Positions 1-9,498 of a stretch of 64,000 nucleotides of DNA are shown here, piece by piece. The stretch lies in the NCBI GenBank assembly GCA_016182965.1, contig JACPFM010000035.1, positions 22,241 to 86,240 of the forward strand, written 5' to 3'. Positions within the stretch are counted from its first letter, which is position 1. Each line of letters starts with the position of its first letter. This stretch comes from Deltaproteobacteria bacterium (GTDB lineage: Bacteria > Myxococcota_A > Polyangia > Polyangiales > JADJMO01). A model generated the notes under the pieces. The model searched no databases. It was not told where the DNA came from and worked only from the letters and a program-made list of their open reading frames with translations. The translations under genes were made by a program, and so were the position numbers.

Positions 1-1
1 C

Positions 2-349
2 ATCCTGCGGCTCATCCACTTCACCGTCCGCGCGGCGCAGCAGCACGACATCCCGGTCTCGGTCTGCGGCGCGATGGCCAGCGATCCGCTCGCCGTGCTG
101 CTCCTGGTCGGCATGGGCATCCGCGACCTGTCCATGGAGTCGGCGGCGATCGCCGAGGTGAAGGAGACCCTGCGCCGCGTCACCTGCGACGAGTGCGCCG
201 TACTGGCGAACGAATGCGTCCAGCTCGGCACCGCGGCGGAGGTCGAGCTCGCCGTGGCCGAGGCGTTCGCGACACGGCTGTCCGACATCCTCGGCTCCGA
301 CGATCTGACGCCGCCGCCCCCGCCGCCGATGAGGCGGTCGATGGCCTAG
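2..349 (+). CDS. ptsI: PTS enzyme I (phosphoenolpyruvate-protein phosphotransferase), C-terminal part
   Basis: This gene is cut by the left edge of the window; reading from base 2 gives the last 115 residues. They match the PEP-binding C-terminal domain of enzyme I, which takes phosphate from phosphoenolpyruvate and passes it to HPr. The stretch SVCGAMASDP followed by LLVGMGIRDLSM corresponds to the family's CGE(L/M)AGD...LLGMG...LSMS region, with the active-site cysteine present. The usual Glu after CG is Ala here. The protein ends in a Pro-rich tail (PPPPPPMRRS) not typical of the family. No HPr or EIIA gene is visible downstream, so the rest of the system lies to the left or elsewhere. Family assignment is firm; whether it serves sugar uptake or regulation cannot be seen. 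Confidence 0.85.
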   Translation: MLRLIHFTVRAAQQHDIPVSVCGAMASDPLAVLLLVGMGIRDLSMESAAIAEVKETLRRVTCDECAVLANECVQLGTAAEVELAVAEAFATRLSDILGSDDLTPPPPPPMRRSMA

Positions 350-487
350 AGCACCGAACGGTTTGAAGCCTGCTGCAACCCGCGATGTTGCGCGATCTTC
401 GCGTCGTACTCCCTCCGGTCTCCTCGACGTACTGCCAGTACGCCTGCGTCGCCCTCCGGTCCGTGCGACGCGAATCTCACGCACACC

Positions 488-645
488 GCTCGCGCGGACC
501 GGGCCGCTCGCGCGGACCGGGCCGAAGGTCGAAGGTGAGATCGCTGCGCTTGCGGGCTTGAACGTCTGTCGGCGGGGCGGGCACAACGCTCATGCGCCAC
601 GCGGTCGGCTTCGGCCTTCGACCTTCGACCTTCGACCTTCGACCC
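488..645. repeat. 18-bp tandem duplication and inverted GGTCGAA heptad arrays
   Basis: The gene-free stretch 350-744 holds an exact 18-bp tandem duplication (488-505 and 506-523). About two copies of the heptamer GGTCGAA follow (about 524-537), then a gap of roughly 75 bp, then four copies of its reverse complement (615-644). The two arrays face each other and could pair. I see no credible coding frame here. The same heptamer returns in inverted pairs near 35.4 and 60.5 kb. Confidence 0.7.
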
Positions 646-729
646 CAGAATGCCGCAGCCTCGCCGTCCGTCCTTCGATCAGTGCCCCCCCGAACGCCAC
701 CCGATGCCGCCGCGCGGCATCCGACTTGC

Positions 730-735
730 TAAGCT
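730..735 (+). promoter_or_regulatory. -10-like TAAGCT, 9 nt before ATG 745
   Basis: A TANNNT hexamer lies 9 nt before the start codon and no Shine-Dalgarno sequence intervenes. Initiation about 6-7 nt downstream of the hexamer would put the mRNA 5' end at or next to the ATG. No clear -35 box is visible. It is one of at least 17 similarly placed hexamers in the window. Confidence 0.4.
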
Positions 736-744
736 GAGCGCACC

Positions 745-2034
745 ATGGCCTCGAGTCTCCGGTTCCGATCCGCCTTCTCGGCGATTGTCTCGGCGAGCCT
801 CTCGCGGAGAAAGGTGCTCCTCGTCGGCGTGCCGCTGGCGCTGACCGCCTCGTTCCTGGCGCGTCCTGCGCCGGCCGGACCGCCGGGACCGTGGGTCTTC
901 ATCCCCGCGCCCTCCGGTTCGGCTGCGGCGGGGCCCAAGGCGAAGCCCTCCGCCTCGGCCCCGGGCAAGGGCGGTGGCACCACACCGTTGCCAGGAGTTG
1001 GCACTCCCCCTGTAGTCGACGGGATGGAGCGGGCGCGCCTGGCCACCGTGGTCATCGAGCGCTCCAAGAAGCCGATCGCCCTCGGCATCCTCCTCAGCGA
1101 GAAGAACGTCATCCTCACGGCGCGCAGCCCCATCGTGCTCGGCGGCGGCACGAGCGATCTCGAGGTGCGCTTCCCCGAGAGCGGTCAGACGACCAAGGTC
1201 AAGCTGCACCACGAAGACGAGCCGTGGGATCTGGCGCTCCTGGTGCCGTTCTCCTCGAAGGGCACCGAGGGCGCGAAGGCGTCCGACTCCGACCCGACGT
1301 CGTCGATGCAGACCTTCTCCACGTTCGTCCTCCTGAAGACGGGCAAGGTGCAGCCGCAGTCGACCGCCGTGCTCGGTCGTCGCGACTACCTGTCGCCCGA
1401 CGGCGAGAACCTCAAAGACGCGCTGTCCATCGATCCGAAGAACGTCGCGATCGGCACCCCGCTCGTCGACGCCAACGGCGGCGTGGTCGGCGTCATCGGC
1501 CGCGCGTGCGCGCCCGGCACCGGAAAGCCGGGCGCGAAGTCGTCGTGCACGCCGGCGCTGTTCGGCGCGCCGCTGCAGCAGATCCGCAAGTTCCTCAAGT
1601 CGTCGCCCGTCATCAAGGCGCCCACGCCCTGGCTCGGCGTCGTCGGCCTGACCGACAAGTTCGGCGTCCGCGTCATCCAGGTGCAAGAGGGCAGCCCCGC
1701 GCAGACCGCCGGGCTGAAGGCGGGCGATCCGGCCAGCGCCGACTACGTGCTCGCCGTCGACGGCACGCTGGTGAAGTCCGCCGAGGACCTCGCCGATCAA
1801 GTGAAGAAGCGCGCCCCCGGCGACGAGCTCAAGCTGCTCTGCGCGCGCGGCGGTCAGGTGCGCGAGGTGAAGGTCACGCTCAAGATGACCGAGGAGGACG
1901 CCGACAAGAGCAGCAAGGCGCCCTCGCCCCCGTCGCCGATGCCGTCGATCCTCGTCCCGCTCCCGCCGCTGCCGCCGATCTTCGGCCCGCCCACCGGCGG
2001 CGGCGGCAAGGCGAAGATGGGCGAGTCGATGTGA
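745..2034 (+). CDS. HtrA/DegP-like pseudoprotease with PDZ domain
   Basis: The protein has 429 residues: an N-terminal signal or anchor (VLLVGVPLALTASFLA), a Pro/Ala/Gly linker, a trypsin-like fold of the S1C type (about 90-280), a PDZ domain (about 290-375: WLGVVG, GSPAQTAGLKAGD, VDGTLVKSAEDL) and a Pro-rich tail. HtrA proteins degrade misfolded envelope proteins, but the catalytic triad is broken here. The usual ILTNxHV reads ILTARSPIV (His lost). The usual GNSGGPL reads VAIGTPL (Ser replaced by Ile). The Asp motif WDLALL remains. I infer a binding or scaffold role in the periplasm. The start was chosen because the signal begins there and a TAAGCT hexamer lies 9 nt upstream. Confidence 0.75.
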   Translation: MASSLRFRSAFSAIVSASLSRRKVLLVGVPLALTASFLARPAPAGPPGPWVFIPAPSGSAAAGPKAKPSASAPGKGGGTTPLPGVGTPPVVDGMERARLATVVIERSKKPIALGILLSEKNVILTARSPIVLGGGTSDLEVRFPESGQTTKVKLHHEDEPWDLALLVPFSSKGTEGAKASDSDPTSSMQTFSTFVLLKTGKVQPQSTAVLGRRDYLSPDGENLKDALSIDPKNVAIGTPLVDANGGVVGVIGRACAPGTGKPGAKSSCTPALFGAPLQQIRKFLKSSPVIKAPTPWLGVVGLTDKFGVRVIQVQEGSPAQTAGLKAGDPASADYVLAVDGTLVKSAEDLADQVKKRAPGDELKLLCARGGQVREVKVTLKMTEEDADKSSKAPSPPSPMPSILVPLPPLPPIFGPPTGGGGKAKMGESM

Positions 2035-2036
2035 GG

Positions 2037-2140
2037 GGTCGAAGGTCGAAGGTCGAAAGTCCGAGAACGGTTGCGCTGGCCCGTCTCGCTGACGACTGAT
2101 GACTGACGACTGACGACTTCTTCTCGAGACTGACGACCGA
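2037..2140. repeat. Mixed heptad arrays (GGTCGAA, then ACTGACG)
   Basis: Directly after the preceding stop codon come about three GGTCGAA heptamers. About 25 bp later there are four to five degenerate copies of the second heptamer in the ACTGACG/ACTGATG orientation. The array ends about 15 bp before the -10-like element of the next gene, so the repeats fill the whole intergenic region. Confidence 0.7.
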
Positions 2141-2153
2141 CGACCGAAAGCGC

Positions 2154-2159
2154 TACGCT
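2154..2159 (+). promoter_or_regulatory. -10-like TACGCT, 11 nt before ATG 2171
   Basis: TACGCT lies 11 nt before the start of the NtrC-family gene. There is no purine-rich ribosome-binding site, so a leader of only a few nucleotides is likely. Confidence 0.35.
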
Positions 2160-2170
2160 CGCGCGACCAC

Positions 2171-3580
<1,410 letters not shown>

Positions 3581-3609
3581 GGTCGAAGGGGTGAGCGGCG
3601 TGGACCGGG

Positions 3610-4530
3610 TCACGTCGCGCGCAAGGCCCTGTCGTGCCACAGGGCCATCTCGATGCCGCCGGGGCCCTGGTTCCACACGTAGTCGTGCGGGCCCTCGCTC
3701 ACGAACAGCTCGTGCGGGACCTTGCGCGCGGCGAGCTTGCCGCCGAGCGCGACGATCGGATCGCGGAACGCGTCCTCGGTCGAGGTCACGATCCGCAGCG
3801 GGCGCCCGCCGAGCCTCTGCGCGAACGTGTCGGCGAGCGCGTCGGAGGTCTCGTCGAGCACCGCCGGCTGCAGCGCGCCGATGGCGCCGAACAGATCGGC
3901 GCGTGAGAGGCCGATGCGCAGCGCGGTGATGCCGCCGAGCGACACGCCGTCGATGCCGGTCGCCTGCGGCGTGGCGATCACCGGCGCCTCGGCGCGGAGC
4001 TTCGGCAAGAGCCGCTCGCCGAGCCACGTTCCATAGACATCGTATGGAACCTCGGAGCCGATGCCGCGCGGCAGGTACGGGCACGCGATCACCAGCCCGC
4101 CGAAGGGGCGCTTCGCCAGATCGGCGTTGATCGCGGCGAGGCGCGCGGGCGTGACCAGCCCCCTGAAGTCGGCCGCGCCGAGCGGCGGGTGGTGCAGGCG
4201 CGCGAGGGCGCGATCGAGGCCGTACGACTCGACCCACGCATAGGCGCCGGTGCGCGGCGAGGTCGTCTCGCCCATCCCGTGCAGCGCGATCAGGAGCGGG
4301 ACCTTCGCGTCGGGGGCGAGCCCGCGCGGCACCAGCACGACGCAGCGCCTCTCGCCATCGGGTCGAGACGGGGGCTCGGTGGGCAGCTCCCAGTCACGGA
4401 TCTCGTACGACGCGATCGCCGCGTCGCTCGACTGTGAAGGCGCGGCGGCCTCGGTGCGCTTGCGCCTCCGGCACGCGGCGGAGAGCGCGCCGGCCGTCGC
4501 GAGAGACGCGAGGAAGGCGCGGCGGCGCAT
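3610..4530 (-). CDS. Tat-exported lipoprotein, alpha/beta-hydrolase (putative esterase) 2
   Basis: The protein has 306 residues. The N-terminus carries a twin-arginine-like motif (RRRAFLAS) and a lipobox (LSAAC), so a folded lipoprotein exported by Tat is likely. The fold is alpha/beta-hydrolase: oxyanion region LIALHGMGETT, nucleophile elbow GVSLGG, a late Asp in TSTEDAFRDP and a His in EGPHDYVWNQGPGG. The start ATG overlaps the stop of the upstream paralogue by one base (TGATG), implying translational coupling. It is clearly a paralogue of the gene at 4530-5501, so this is a tandem duplication. The substrate is unknown; family relatives include feruloyl-esterase-like and S-formylglutathione-hydrolase-like enzymes. 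Confidence 0.82.
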   Translation of the reverse strand: MRRRAFLASLATAGALSAACRRRKRTEAAAPSQSSDAAIASYEIRDWELPTEPPSRPDGERRCVVLVPRGLAPDAKVPLLIALHGMGETTSPRTGAYAWVESYGLDRALARLHHPPLGAADFRGLVTPARLAAINADLAKRPFGGLVIACPYLPRGIGSEVPYDVYGTWLGERLLPKLRAEAPVIATPQATGIDGVSLGGITALRIGLSRADLFGAIGALQPAVLDETSDALADTFAQRLGGRPLRIVTSTEDAFRDPIVALGGKLAARKVPHELFVSEGPHDYVWNQGPGGIEMALWHDRALRAT

Positions 4531-5501
4531 CACGTCCCTCGCCCCCCGTGCAAGGTGCGATCGTGCCAGAGCAGCATCTCGATGCCGCCCGGGCCCTTGT
4601 TCCACGGGTAATCGTGCGGGCCCGGCGTGATCGCGAACTCGTGCGCGACGCCCTTGCCGGTGAGGCGCTTGTCGAGCTCGACGAGGGTGTTGCGGTACAT
4701 GTCCTCGGTCGACGTGACGAGGCGGAGCGGGCGCTTGCCGAGGTGCTGCGCGATGAGGCTCGTGGCGGCGTCGACCATCGCGGAGTCGACGATCGCCGGC
4801 TGGAGCGCGCCGACGACGCCGAACAGATCGGGCCGCGACATCGCGAGGCGGATCGCCGCCCAGCCCCCGAGCGAGACGCCGTCGATGCCGGTGCTCGCGA
4901 CGTCGGCGCGCGCGGGGAGCTCCTCGCGGACGCGCGGGAGCAGCCGCTCGCCGAGCCAGCGCGCGTACAGCTCGATCGGCGTGGCGCCGCCGATGTCCTT
5001 CGGCAGGTAGGGGCACGCGACGATGACGCCGCCGAGCGGCGCCGCGGCGAGCGACTCGTTGATCTCGCTGAGGCGCTCCGAGGTGACCAGCCCCTGGAAG
5101 TCCTCTGGGAACAGCGGCGGGTGCAGGAGGCGATCGTAGGTGCGATCGAGCCCGTAGGACTTCGCCCAACCCCACGCGCCGGTGGTCGGATCGGTGGTCT
5201 CGCCGAGGCCGTGCAGCGCGACGAGCACCGGCAGGCGCGTGCCGGCAGGGATCGGCCGCGGAGCCAGGATCACCGCGCGCTTGCTGCCGCCCAGCTCGGT
5301 TTGGAAGGTCCAGTCGAGGACCTCGACCGTGCGATCGGGCGGCGGCGACGAAGGCTGCGGCGCCGGCGACGCGGGTGACGGAGCCGCGGCCGCCGTGTGG
5401 CTCCGCGGCGAGGCCGAGCGGCTCCGCGGCGAGGCCGAGCGCGTCGGACGCGCGCACGCGGCGAGCGCGCCGGCGACCGCCAGGAAGCTTCGCCGATCCA
5501 T
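4530..5501 (-). CDS. Tat-exported lipoprotein, alpha/beta-hydrolase (putative esterase) 1
   Basis: The protein has 323 residues and is the first gene of a two-gene operon. The N-terminus DRRSFLAVAGALAAC combines a Tat motif with a lipobox at Cys16. A Ser/Pro-rich linker follows, containing the repeated SPRSRSASPRS. The hydrolase domain shows LVALHGLGETTDP, the nucleophile motif GVSLGG, TSTEDMYRN and the His motif GPHDYPWNKGPGG, all matching the downstream paralogue. Both conserve Ser, Asp and His in order, so both look active. It is divergent from the gene at 5561 with a 59-bp gap, so the two may share a control region. Confidence 0.82.
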   Translation of the reverse strand: MDRRSFLAVAGALAACARPTRSASPRSRSASPRSHTAAAAPSPASPAPQPSSPPPDRTVEVLDWTFQTELGGSKRAVILAPRPIPAGTRLPVLVALHGLGETTDPTTGAWGWAKSYGLDRTYDRLLHPPLFPEDFQGLVTSERLSEINESLAAAPLGGVIVACPYLPKDIGGATPIELYARWLGERLLPRVREELPARADVASTGIDGVSLGGWAAIRLAMSRPDLFGVVGALQPAIVDSAMVDAATSLIAQHLGKRPLRLVTSTEDMYRNTLVELDKRLTGKGVAHEFAITPGPHDYPWNKGPGGIEMLLWHDRTLHGGRGT

Positions 5502-5548
5502 GCCCGTCGCATACCACGAGAACTTGGCCGCTCGATGGTCGGGTTCTC

Positions 5549-5554
5549 TACGAT
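5549..5554 (+). promoter_or_regulatory. -10-like TACGAT, 6 nt before GTG 5561
   Basis: This hexamer lies 6 nt before a GTG start in the 59-bp divergent region. The codons upstream of that GTG belong to the opposite-strand gene, so the hexamer supports GTG 5561 as the true start and a leaderless transcript. Confidence 0.4.
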
Positions 5555-5560
5555 CCGCGC

Positions 5561-6778
5561 GTGCGCGACACGCTCACCCCATCGCCAGCGGGGCGCCTCG
5601 CGCTCGCGCGGGCGCTGCCCGGGGGGATGGCGACCGCCGCGCTGCTGCCGGATCTGGTGCGCGCCCGCGGCGGAGACGGCGCGACGTGCCTGCACCTCGG
5701 CGCGTTGTTCGCGGTCGGGACGCTGCTGTCGGAGCTGCCCGCGGCGATCTTCGGCGATCGCGACGCGCGCGTGAACGGCGCGGGCGCGTGGCTGGTGCGC
5801 GCGGGCGTCGTGCAAGCGGTCGGCCTCCTCGCGATGGCCGCCGCGCCGGACCTCTCCGCGCTCGCCCTCGCGGTGATCGTGGTCGGCGTCGGCGCGGGGC
5901 TCGCGACCGGGGCCGAGGCGCGCGCCACGCTCGCCGTGGTTCATCAGGCGCGCGCGACCGCGCGCGACGACGCGCGGGCGGTCGCGCGGTTCGAGGTGCT
6001 CGCCGTCCTCGGCAAGACGGCGACGTGCTTCGCCGTGGCGCTGCTCGCCGTCGCGACCGGGATGGGAACGCGCGCGGCGATCGTGGTCTCGGCGGGTGTC
6101 GTGCTGATCGGCGCGCTCCTCGCCCGAACGGTCGACGTCGACGTGATCGCCCACGGTCGGCGCCGCGCCGCCCGCGACGGCATGACGGATCGCAGGCGAC
6201 CGTGGTCGATCGGGCCTCTCGCGCTCCTCGCGGCGGTGGCGGCGCTCAGCCTCGTCGCGCGCGGCACCGATCCGCTGGACGCCTTCGCCGTGGCGAGCCG
6301 CGGCGGGCTGCTCGCGGCCGCGGCGCTCCTCGCGGGCAAGGGCCTCGTGGCGCGCGCGATCGCGCCGTCGATCGCGCGCGTGCACGGCGTCGCCCTCGCC
6401 GCCGTCGTCGCGGCGGTGCCGCTGGCCTTCGCGGCCCGGCTGCCGTCCGGCGCGATGCTCCCGATCGTGGCCCTCGCCTGCGGCGTCGCGGGCGGCGCGG
6501 CCGCGGCGGCGCGCGGGTTGCTGCTCGTGCGGCTGGGTCCTGCGCGCGTCGGCACCGGCGCGGCCATCGAGGCCACCGTCCGGCGCGTCGCCGTCGCGAG
6601 CGCGGCCCTGATCCTCGCGCCGACCGTGCGCGCGCACGGCTTCGTCGGTCCGTACGCCCTCGCGGCAGCCGTCGCGGTGATCGGCGGCGCCGCGGCCCTG
6701 CTCCCGCGTGCAGGGGTCCGTCGGCGGGCTGCGACGAGAGACGCCGGACACGCGGAGATCACTGCAGCACGCAACTGA
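5561..6778 (+). CDS. MFS-like multispanning membrane protein
   Basis: The protein has 405 residues, almost entirely Ala/Val/Leu-rich hydrophobic segments separated by short Arg-rich loops. I count about 11-12 likely membrane helices, as in major-facilitator transporters. The early segments resemble a transporter N-half (LARALPGGMATAALLPDLV, ALFAVGTLLSELPAAIFGD). There is no recognisable substrate signature. The GTG start is preferred because it is preceded by TACGAT and because upstream in-frame sequence is low-complexity and overlaps the opposite-strand gene's linker. The next gene's -35 box overlaps this stop codon. Confidence 0.65.
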   Translation: MRDTLTPSPAGRLALARALPGGMATAALLPDLVRARGGDGATCLHLGALFAVGTLLSELPAAIFGDRDARVNGAGAWLVRAGVVQAVGLLAMAAAPDLSALALAVIVVGVGAGLATGAEARATLAVVHQARATARDDARAVARFEVLAVLGKTATCFAVALLAVATGMGTRAAIVVSAGVVLIGALLARTVDVDVIAHGRRRAARDGMTDRRRPWSIGPLALLAAVAALSLVARGTDPLDAFAVASRGGLLAAAALLAGKGLVARAIAPSIARVHGVALAAVVAAVPLAFAARLPSGAMLPIVALACGVAGGAAAAARGLLLVRLGPARVGTGAAIEATVRRVAVASAALILAPTVRAHGFVGPYALAAAVAVIGGAAALLPRAGVRRRAATRDAGHAEITAARN

Positions 6779-6803
6779 CACTGCCCATCGGTCGAACTAG
6801 TCT
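6775..6803 (+). promoter_or_regulatory. Sigma-70-type promoter, leaderless, for gene 6812
   Basis: CTGACA (6775-6780) and TAGTCT (6798-6803) are separated by exactly 17 bp, the best housekeeping promoter match in the window. The -10 ends 8 nt before ATG 6812, so transcription should start about at the ATG. The -35 overlaps the stop codon of the preceding gene. Confidence 0.6.
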
Positions 6804-6811
6804 CGACCCCG

Positions 6812-7738
6812 ATGCGCGCGCCCCTCCTCGCCGTCCTCCTCGCCCTCTCGTTCGCCGCCGCGCCCTCCTCCGGCGCCACGGTCCCCACGTTGGAGGAGCG
6901 CTACAAGACCGCGGTCAAGCTCGAGAACGCTGGCAACGTCGTCGACGCGCTCGCCATGTTCGAGGCCATCCCCAAGGAGCAGCGCGACTTCAACACGCGC
7001 CTGCACATCGCCAGCTGCAAGCGCAAGCTCGGCCGCATGCTGGAGTCGGCGAAGGAGTACGAGGCGATCGTCGCCGATCCCACCGCCGACGGCCCCACGC
7101 GCGAGACGGCGCAGAGCGATCTCGACGCCGTGGTGGCGGCCACGCCGCGCATCCGGGTGAAGCTCGCGGGCACCGCGGCCGACGTCCGCGTGGCGATCGA
7201 CGGCGTGACCGTCGTCGCGCCGGCCGATCGCGCGGTCGATCCGGGCACGCGCGTCGTGACCGGCTCACGTGGGAGCACGAAGGTCTTCGAGCGCACCGTG
7301 CAGCTCGCCGAGGGAACGAAGGTCGACGTGCTCGTCGACGCGCCGGCGGCCACCGTCGCCGCTGCACCGGCGGCGGCTCCGGCTCCCTCCGAGGGTGGCA
7401 TCGACAAGGGCTCTCCGCGCTGGACCGCCGGCTGGATCGGCGCGGGCGTCGGCGCCGCCGCGCTCGGCGTCGGCACGTGGGCGCTGTTGCGCATCCCCGG
7501 CCTCGAGAAGGAGCGCGACGAGCTCGCCGCGCAGGGCGATCGCGCCGCCGCCGATCGCGCGAGCGACGCCCGGTCGATGCAGACCATCGCGCGCATCGGC
7601 TACGGCGTCGGCGCCGTGGCCATCGGCACCGCCGCGTTCTTCTTCTTGACCACGCCGCGGAGAGCCACGTCGACGGCGCTGCAGGTCGCGCCGACGGTAG
7701 CGGGTGCGTGGGGGTTGTCTCTGCAGGGAGCATGGTGA
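6812..7738 (+). CDS. TPR/PEGA-like periplasmic protein with C-terminal membrane helices
   Basis: The protein has 308 residues: a signal peptide (LLAVLLALSFAAAPSSG), a short TPR-like helical region (about 25-105: YKTAVKLENAGNVVDALAMF) and a PEGA-like beta segment (about 110-175: VRVAIDGVTVV, DPGTRVVTGSRG). An Ala/Pro linker and two hydrophobic segments near the C-terminus (GWIGAGVGAAALGVGTWALL and VGAVAIGTAAFFFL) complete it. The same order of parts occurs in the gene at 58365. In both places the stop overlaps the start of an Asp-rich lipoprotein gene as TGATG, so the pair looks like a recurring cassette. A structural or envelope-sensing role is inferred; no enzyme motif is present. Confidence 0.65.
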   Translation: MRAPLLAVLLALSFAAAPSSGATVPTLEERYKTAVKLENAGNVVDALAMFEAIPKEQRDFNTRLHIASCKRKLGRMLESAKEYEAIVADPTADGPTRETAQSDLDAVVAATPRIRVKLAGTAADVRVAIDGVTVVAPADRAVDPGTRVVTGSRGSTKVFERTVQLAEGTKVDVLVDAPAATVAAAPAAAPAPSEGGIDKGSPRWTAGWIGAGVGAAALGVGTWALLRIPGLEKERDELAAQGDRAAADRASDARSMQTIARIGYGVGAVAIGTAAFFFLTTPRRATSTALQVAPTVAGAWGLSLQGAW

Positions 7739-9498
7739 TGCGTCGCGCGATCCTCGTGACGATGGTGACGATGGTGACGATGGTGGCGCTCGCTGCGCCG
7801 GGGTGCGCGCTGTTCAGCGCGATCGACGATCCGACCTACCCGCCGGAAGACGCGGCGACGGAGGCGGATTCGTTCGCTGGCGACGCCGAAGTCGATGCGA
7901 GCGCGCCCGACACGTTCGCGGAGGAGGTCGCGGCGGACGCGGGAGAGGCGAGCGTCGTCGACTCCGGCGCGGACTCGGCCACCGTCGTCGATGCCGACGG
8001 CGGCGACGCCGCTGATGCCTCCGGCGCAGACGCCGACGCGAGCATCGACGCGGCGGCCGCCGACGCCGACGCCGGCTCAGACACCGCGGGCGATACCGGC
8101 TCCGACGCCGCCCTCGCCGACACGGCGACCGTCGCCGACACGGCCGCCGACGCTGCCGACGCTGCCGACGCTGCCGACGCTGCCGATACCATGACCTGCA
8201 CGCCCGGCGCGGCGACCTGCACAGGCACCACGCTCAAGCGCTGCTCCGACGCCGGCGTCGTCGAGAACGTCGGCACGTGCGCGACCCCGGAGCTGTGCGA
8301 CGCGACCGGCACCGGCACGTGCAAGACGCCCGCGTGCGCGGTCGGCGAGAAGCGCTGCGTCGGCAAGGCGGTCGAGGTGTGCAACGCCGGGCGCACGGGG
8401 TTCGTGACCGAGAGCACCTGCGCGGTCGGGTGCGCGGCGGGGGCGTGCCTGACGATCACGGACGTGAGCGCGGGCGGTTGGCACTCGTGCGCGTTGATCA
8501 GCAACGGGACGGTGAGGTGTTGGGGTGAGAACAGCGTGGGCCAGCTCGGGAATGGCACCTTCGCCACGACAGCAACTCCTACGGAAGTCCCGGGCCTCAG
8601 CGGGGTCGCTCGGGTCGCATGTGGCGGCGAGAACACCTGCGCTCGACTCGCTGACGGTTCAGCGAAGTGCTGGGGCAGCAACATGTGGGACCAGATCGGC
8701 GATGGCGGCACGAGCATGGGCGCGAGGGTCTATCCATCGCCGGTGTTCGCGATGACCGACGCGGCCGAGGTGTCCATCGGCCGGTCGTTGGCTTGCGCAA
8801 GGACGATAGCGGGCGGCGCTCGCTGCTGGGGGCAGGTTACGACGGCGACGACACCCTACGTCATGATCAAGTCCTACAAGACGCCTCAGGCCCTCGTCAT
8901 CTCCGACCTGAAGCGCATCGCCGTCGGCGATTATCACGCCTGCGGTTTGAAAAATGACGGCACAGTCTGGTGCTGGTGGGGTTCCAACTCGTCCGGCGAG
9001 TTCGGCGACGGCACGAACGACCCGAGCGAGACGCCAGTCAAGGTGCTTCTGTCGAACGCGAAGGATCTCGTCTCTGGTAGCCGATTCAGCTGCGCGTTGG
9101 TTGGCGACGGAACCGTGCGTTGCTGGGGCGCGCTGTTCTCGGACCCACCGAAGAAGTATGGGTCGACTCCGGTCGCGATCGCTGGCCTCACCGGCGTGTC
9201 CTCGTTGAACGGCGGTGCCTTCAACGTCTGCGCGACGCTGACCGCCGGAGGACAGCGATGCTGGGGACTGAATGCGTACGGCGAGCTCGGTGACGGCAGC
9301 ACGGGAGAGCGCGTCAGCCCGGTGACGCCCACGGCGCTGGCGAGCGTCCTCTCCGGTCGCAAGCTGTCGCTCGGGTACGAGCACACCCACGTCTTCGAGG
9401 CCACCTCCGTGTTCGGTGTGGGCGACAATAGCTCGGGCCAGATCGGCAAGGCCGTGATCGGCGGCAGCTACCTCGCGCCCGAGAAGGTGCTCTGGTAG
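7738..9498 (+). CDS. Lipoprotein with Asp/Ala-rich linker and RCC1-type beta-propeller repeats
   Basis: The protein has 586 residues. The signal peptide contains an exact 9-bp tandem triplication (MVTMVTMVTMVAL), ends in a lipobox (LAAPGC), and is followed by about 130 residues of Asp/Ala-rich linker. Two Cys-rich modules come next (CTPGAATCTGTTLKRC; CAVGEKRCVGKAVEVC). From about residue 240 to the end there are RCC1-type propeller repeats with the pattern HSCAL-G-V-CWG-N-GQLG-G. Such proteins bind partners at the cell surface. ATG 7738 is preferred over in-frame ATG 7732 because a GGGAG motif lies 7 nt before it. The gene is translationally coupled to 6812. Its 3' end overlaps pdxA by 31 bp in convergent orientation. 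Confidence 0.82.
   Translation: MRRAILVTMVTMVTMVALAAPGCALFSAIDDPTYPPEDAATEADSFAGDAEVDASAPDTFAEEVAADAGEASVVDSGADSATVVDADGGDAADASGADADASIDAAAADADAGSDTAGDTGSDAALADTATVADTAADAADAADAADAADTMTCTPGAATCTGTTLKRCSDAGVVENVGTCATPELCDATGTGTCKTPACAVGEKRCVGKAVEVCNAGRTGFVTESTCAVGCAAGACLTITDVSAGGWHSCALISNGTVRCWGENSVGQLGNGTFATTATPTEVPGLSGVARVACGGENTCARLADGSAKCWGSNMWDQIGDGGTSMGARVYPSPVFAMTDAAEVSIGRSLACARTIAGGARCWGQVTTATTPYVMIKSYKTPQALVISDLKRIAVGDYHACGLKNDGTVWCWWGSNSSGEFGDGTNDPSETPVKVLLSNAKDLVSGSRFSCALVGDGTVRCWGALFSDPPKKYGSTPVAIAGLTGVSSLNGGAFNVCATLTAGGQRCWGLNAYGELGDGSTGERVSPVTPTALASVLSGRKLSLGYEHTHVFEATSVFGVGDNSSGQIGKAVIGGSYLAPEKVLW

Noticed and set aside
363..737. Short plus-strand frame in the gap after ptsI
   Set aside because: It translates through heptad repeats and an 18-bp duplication, is Arg/Pro-rich and lacks motifs or a ribosome-binding site.
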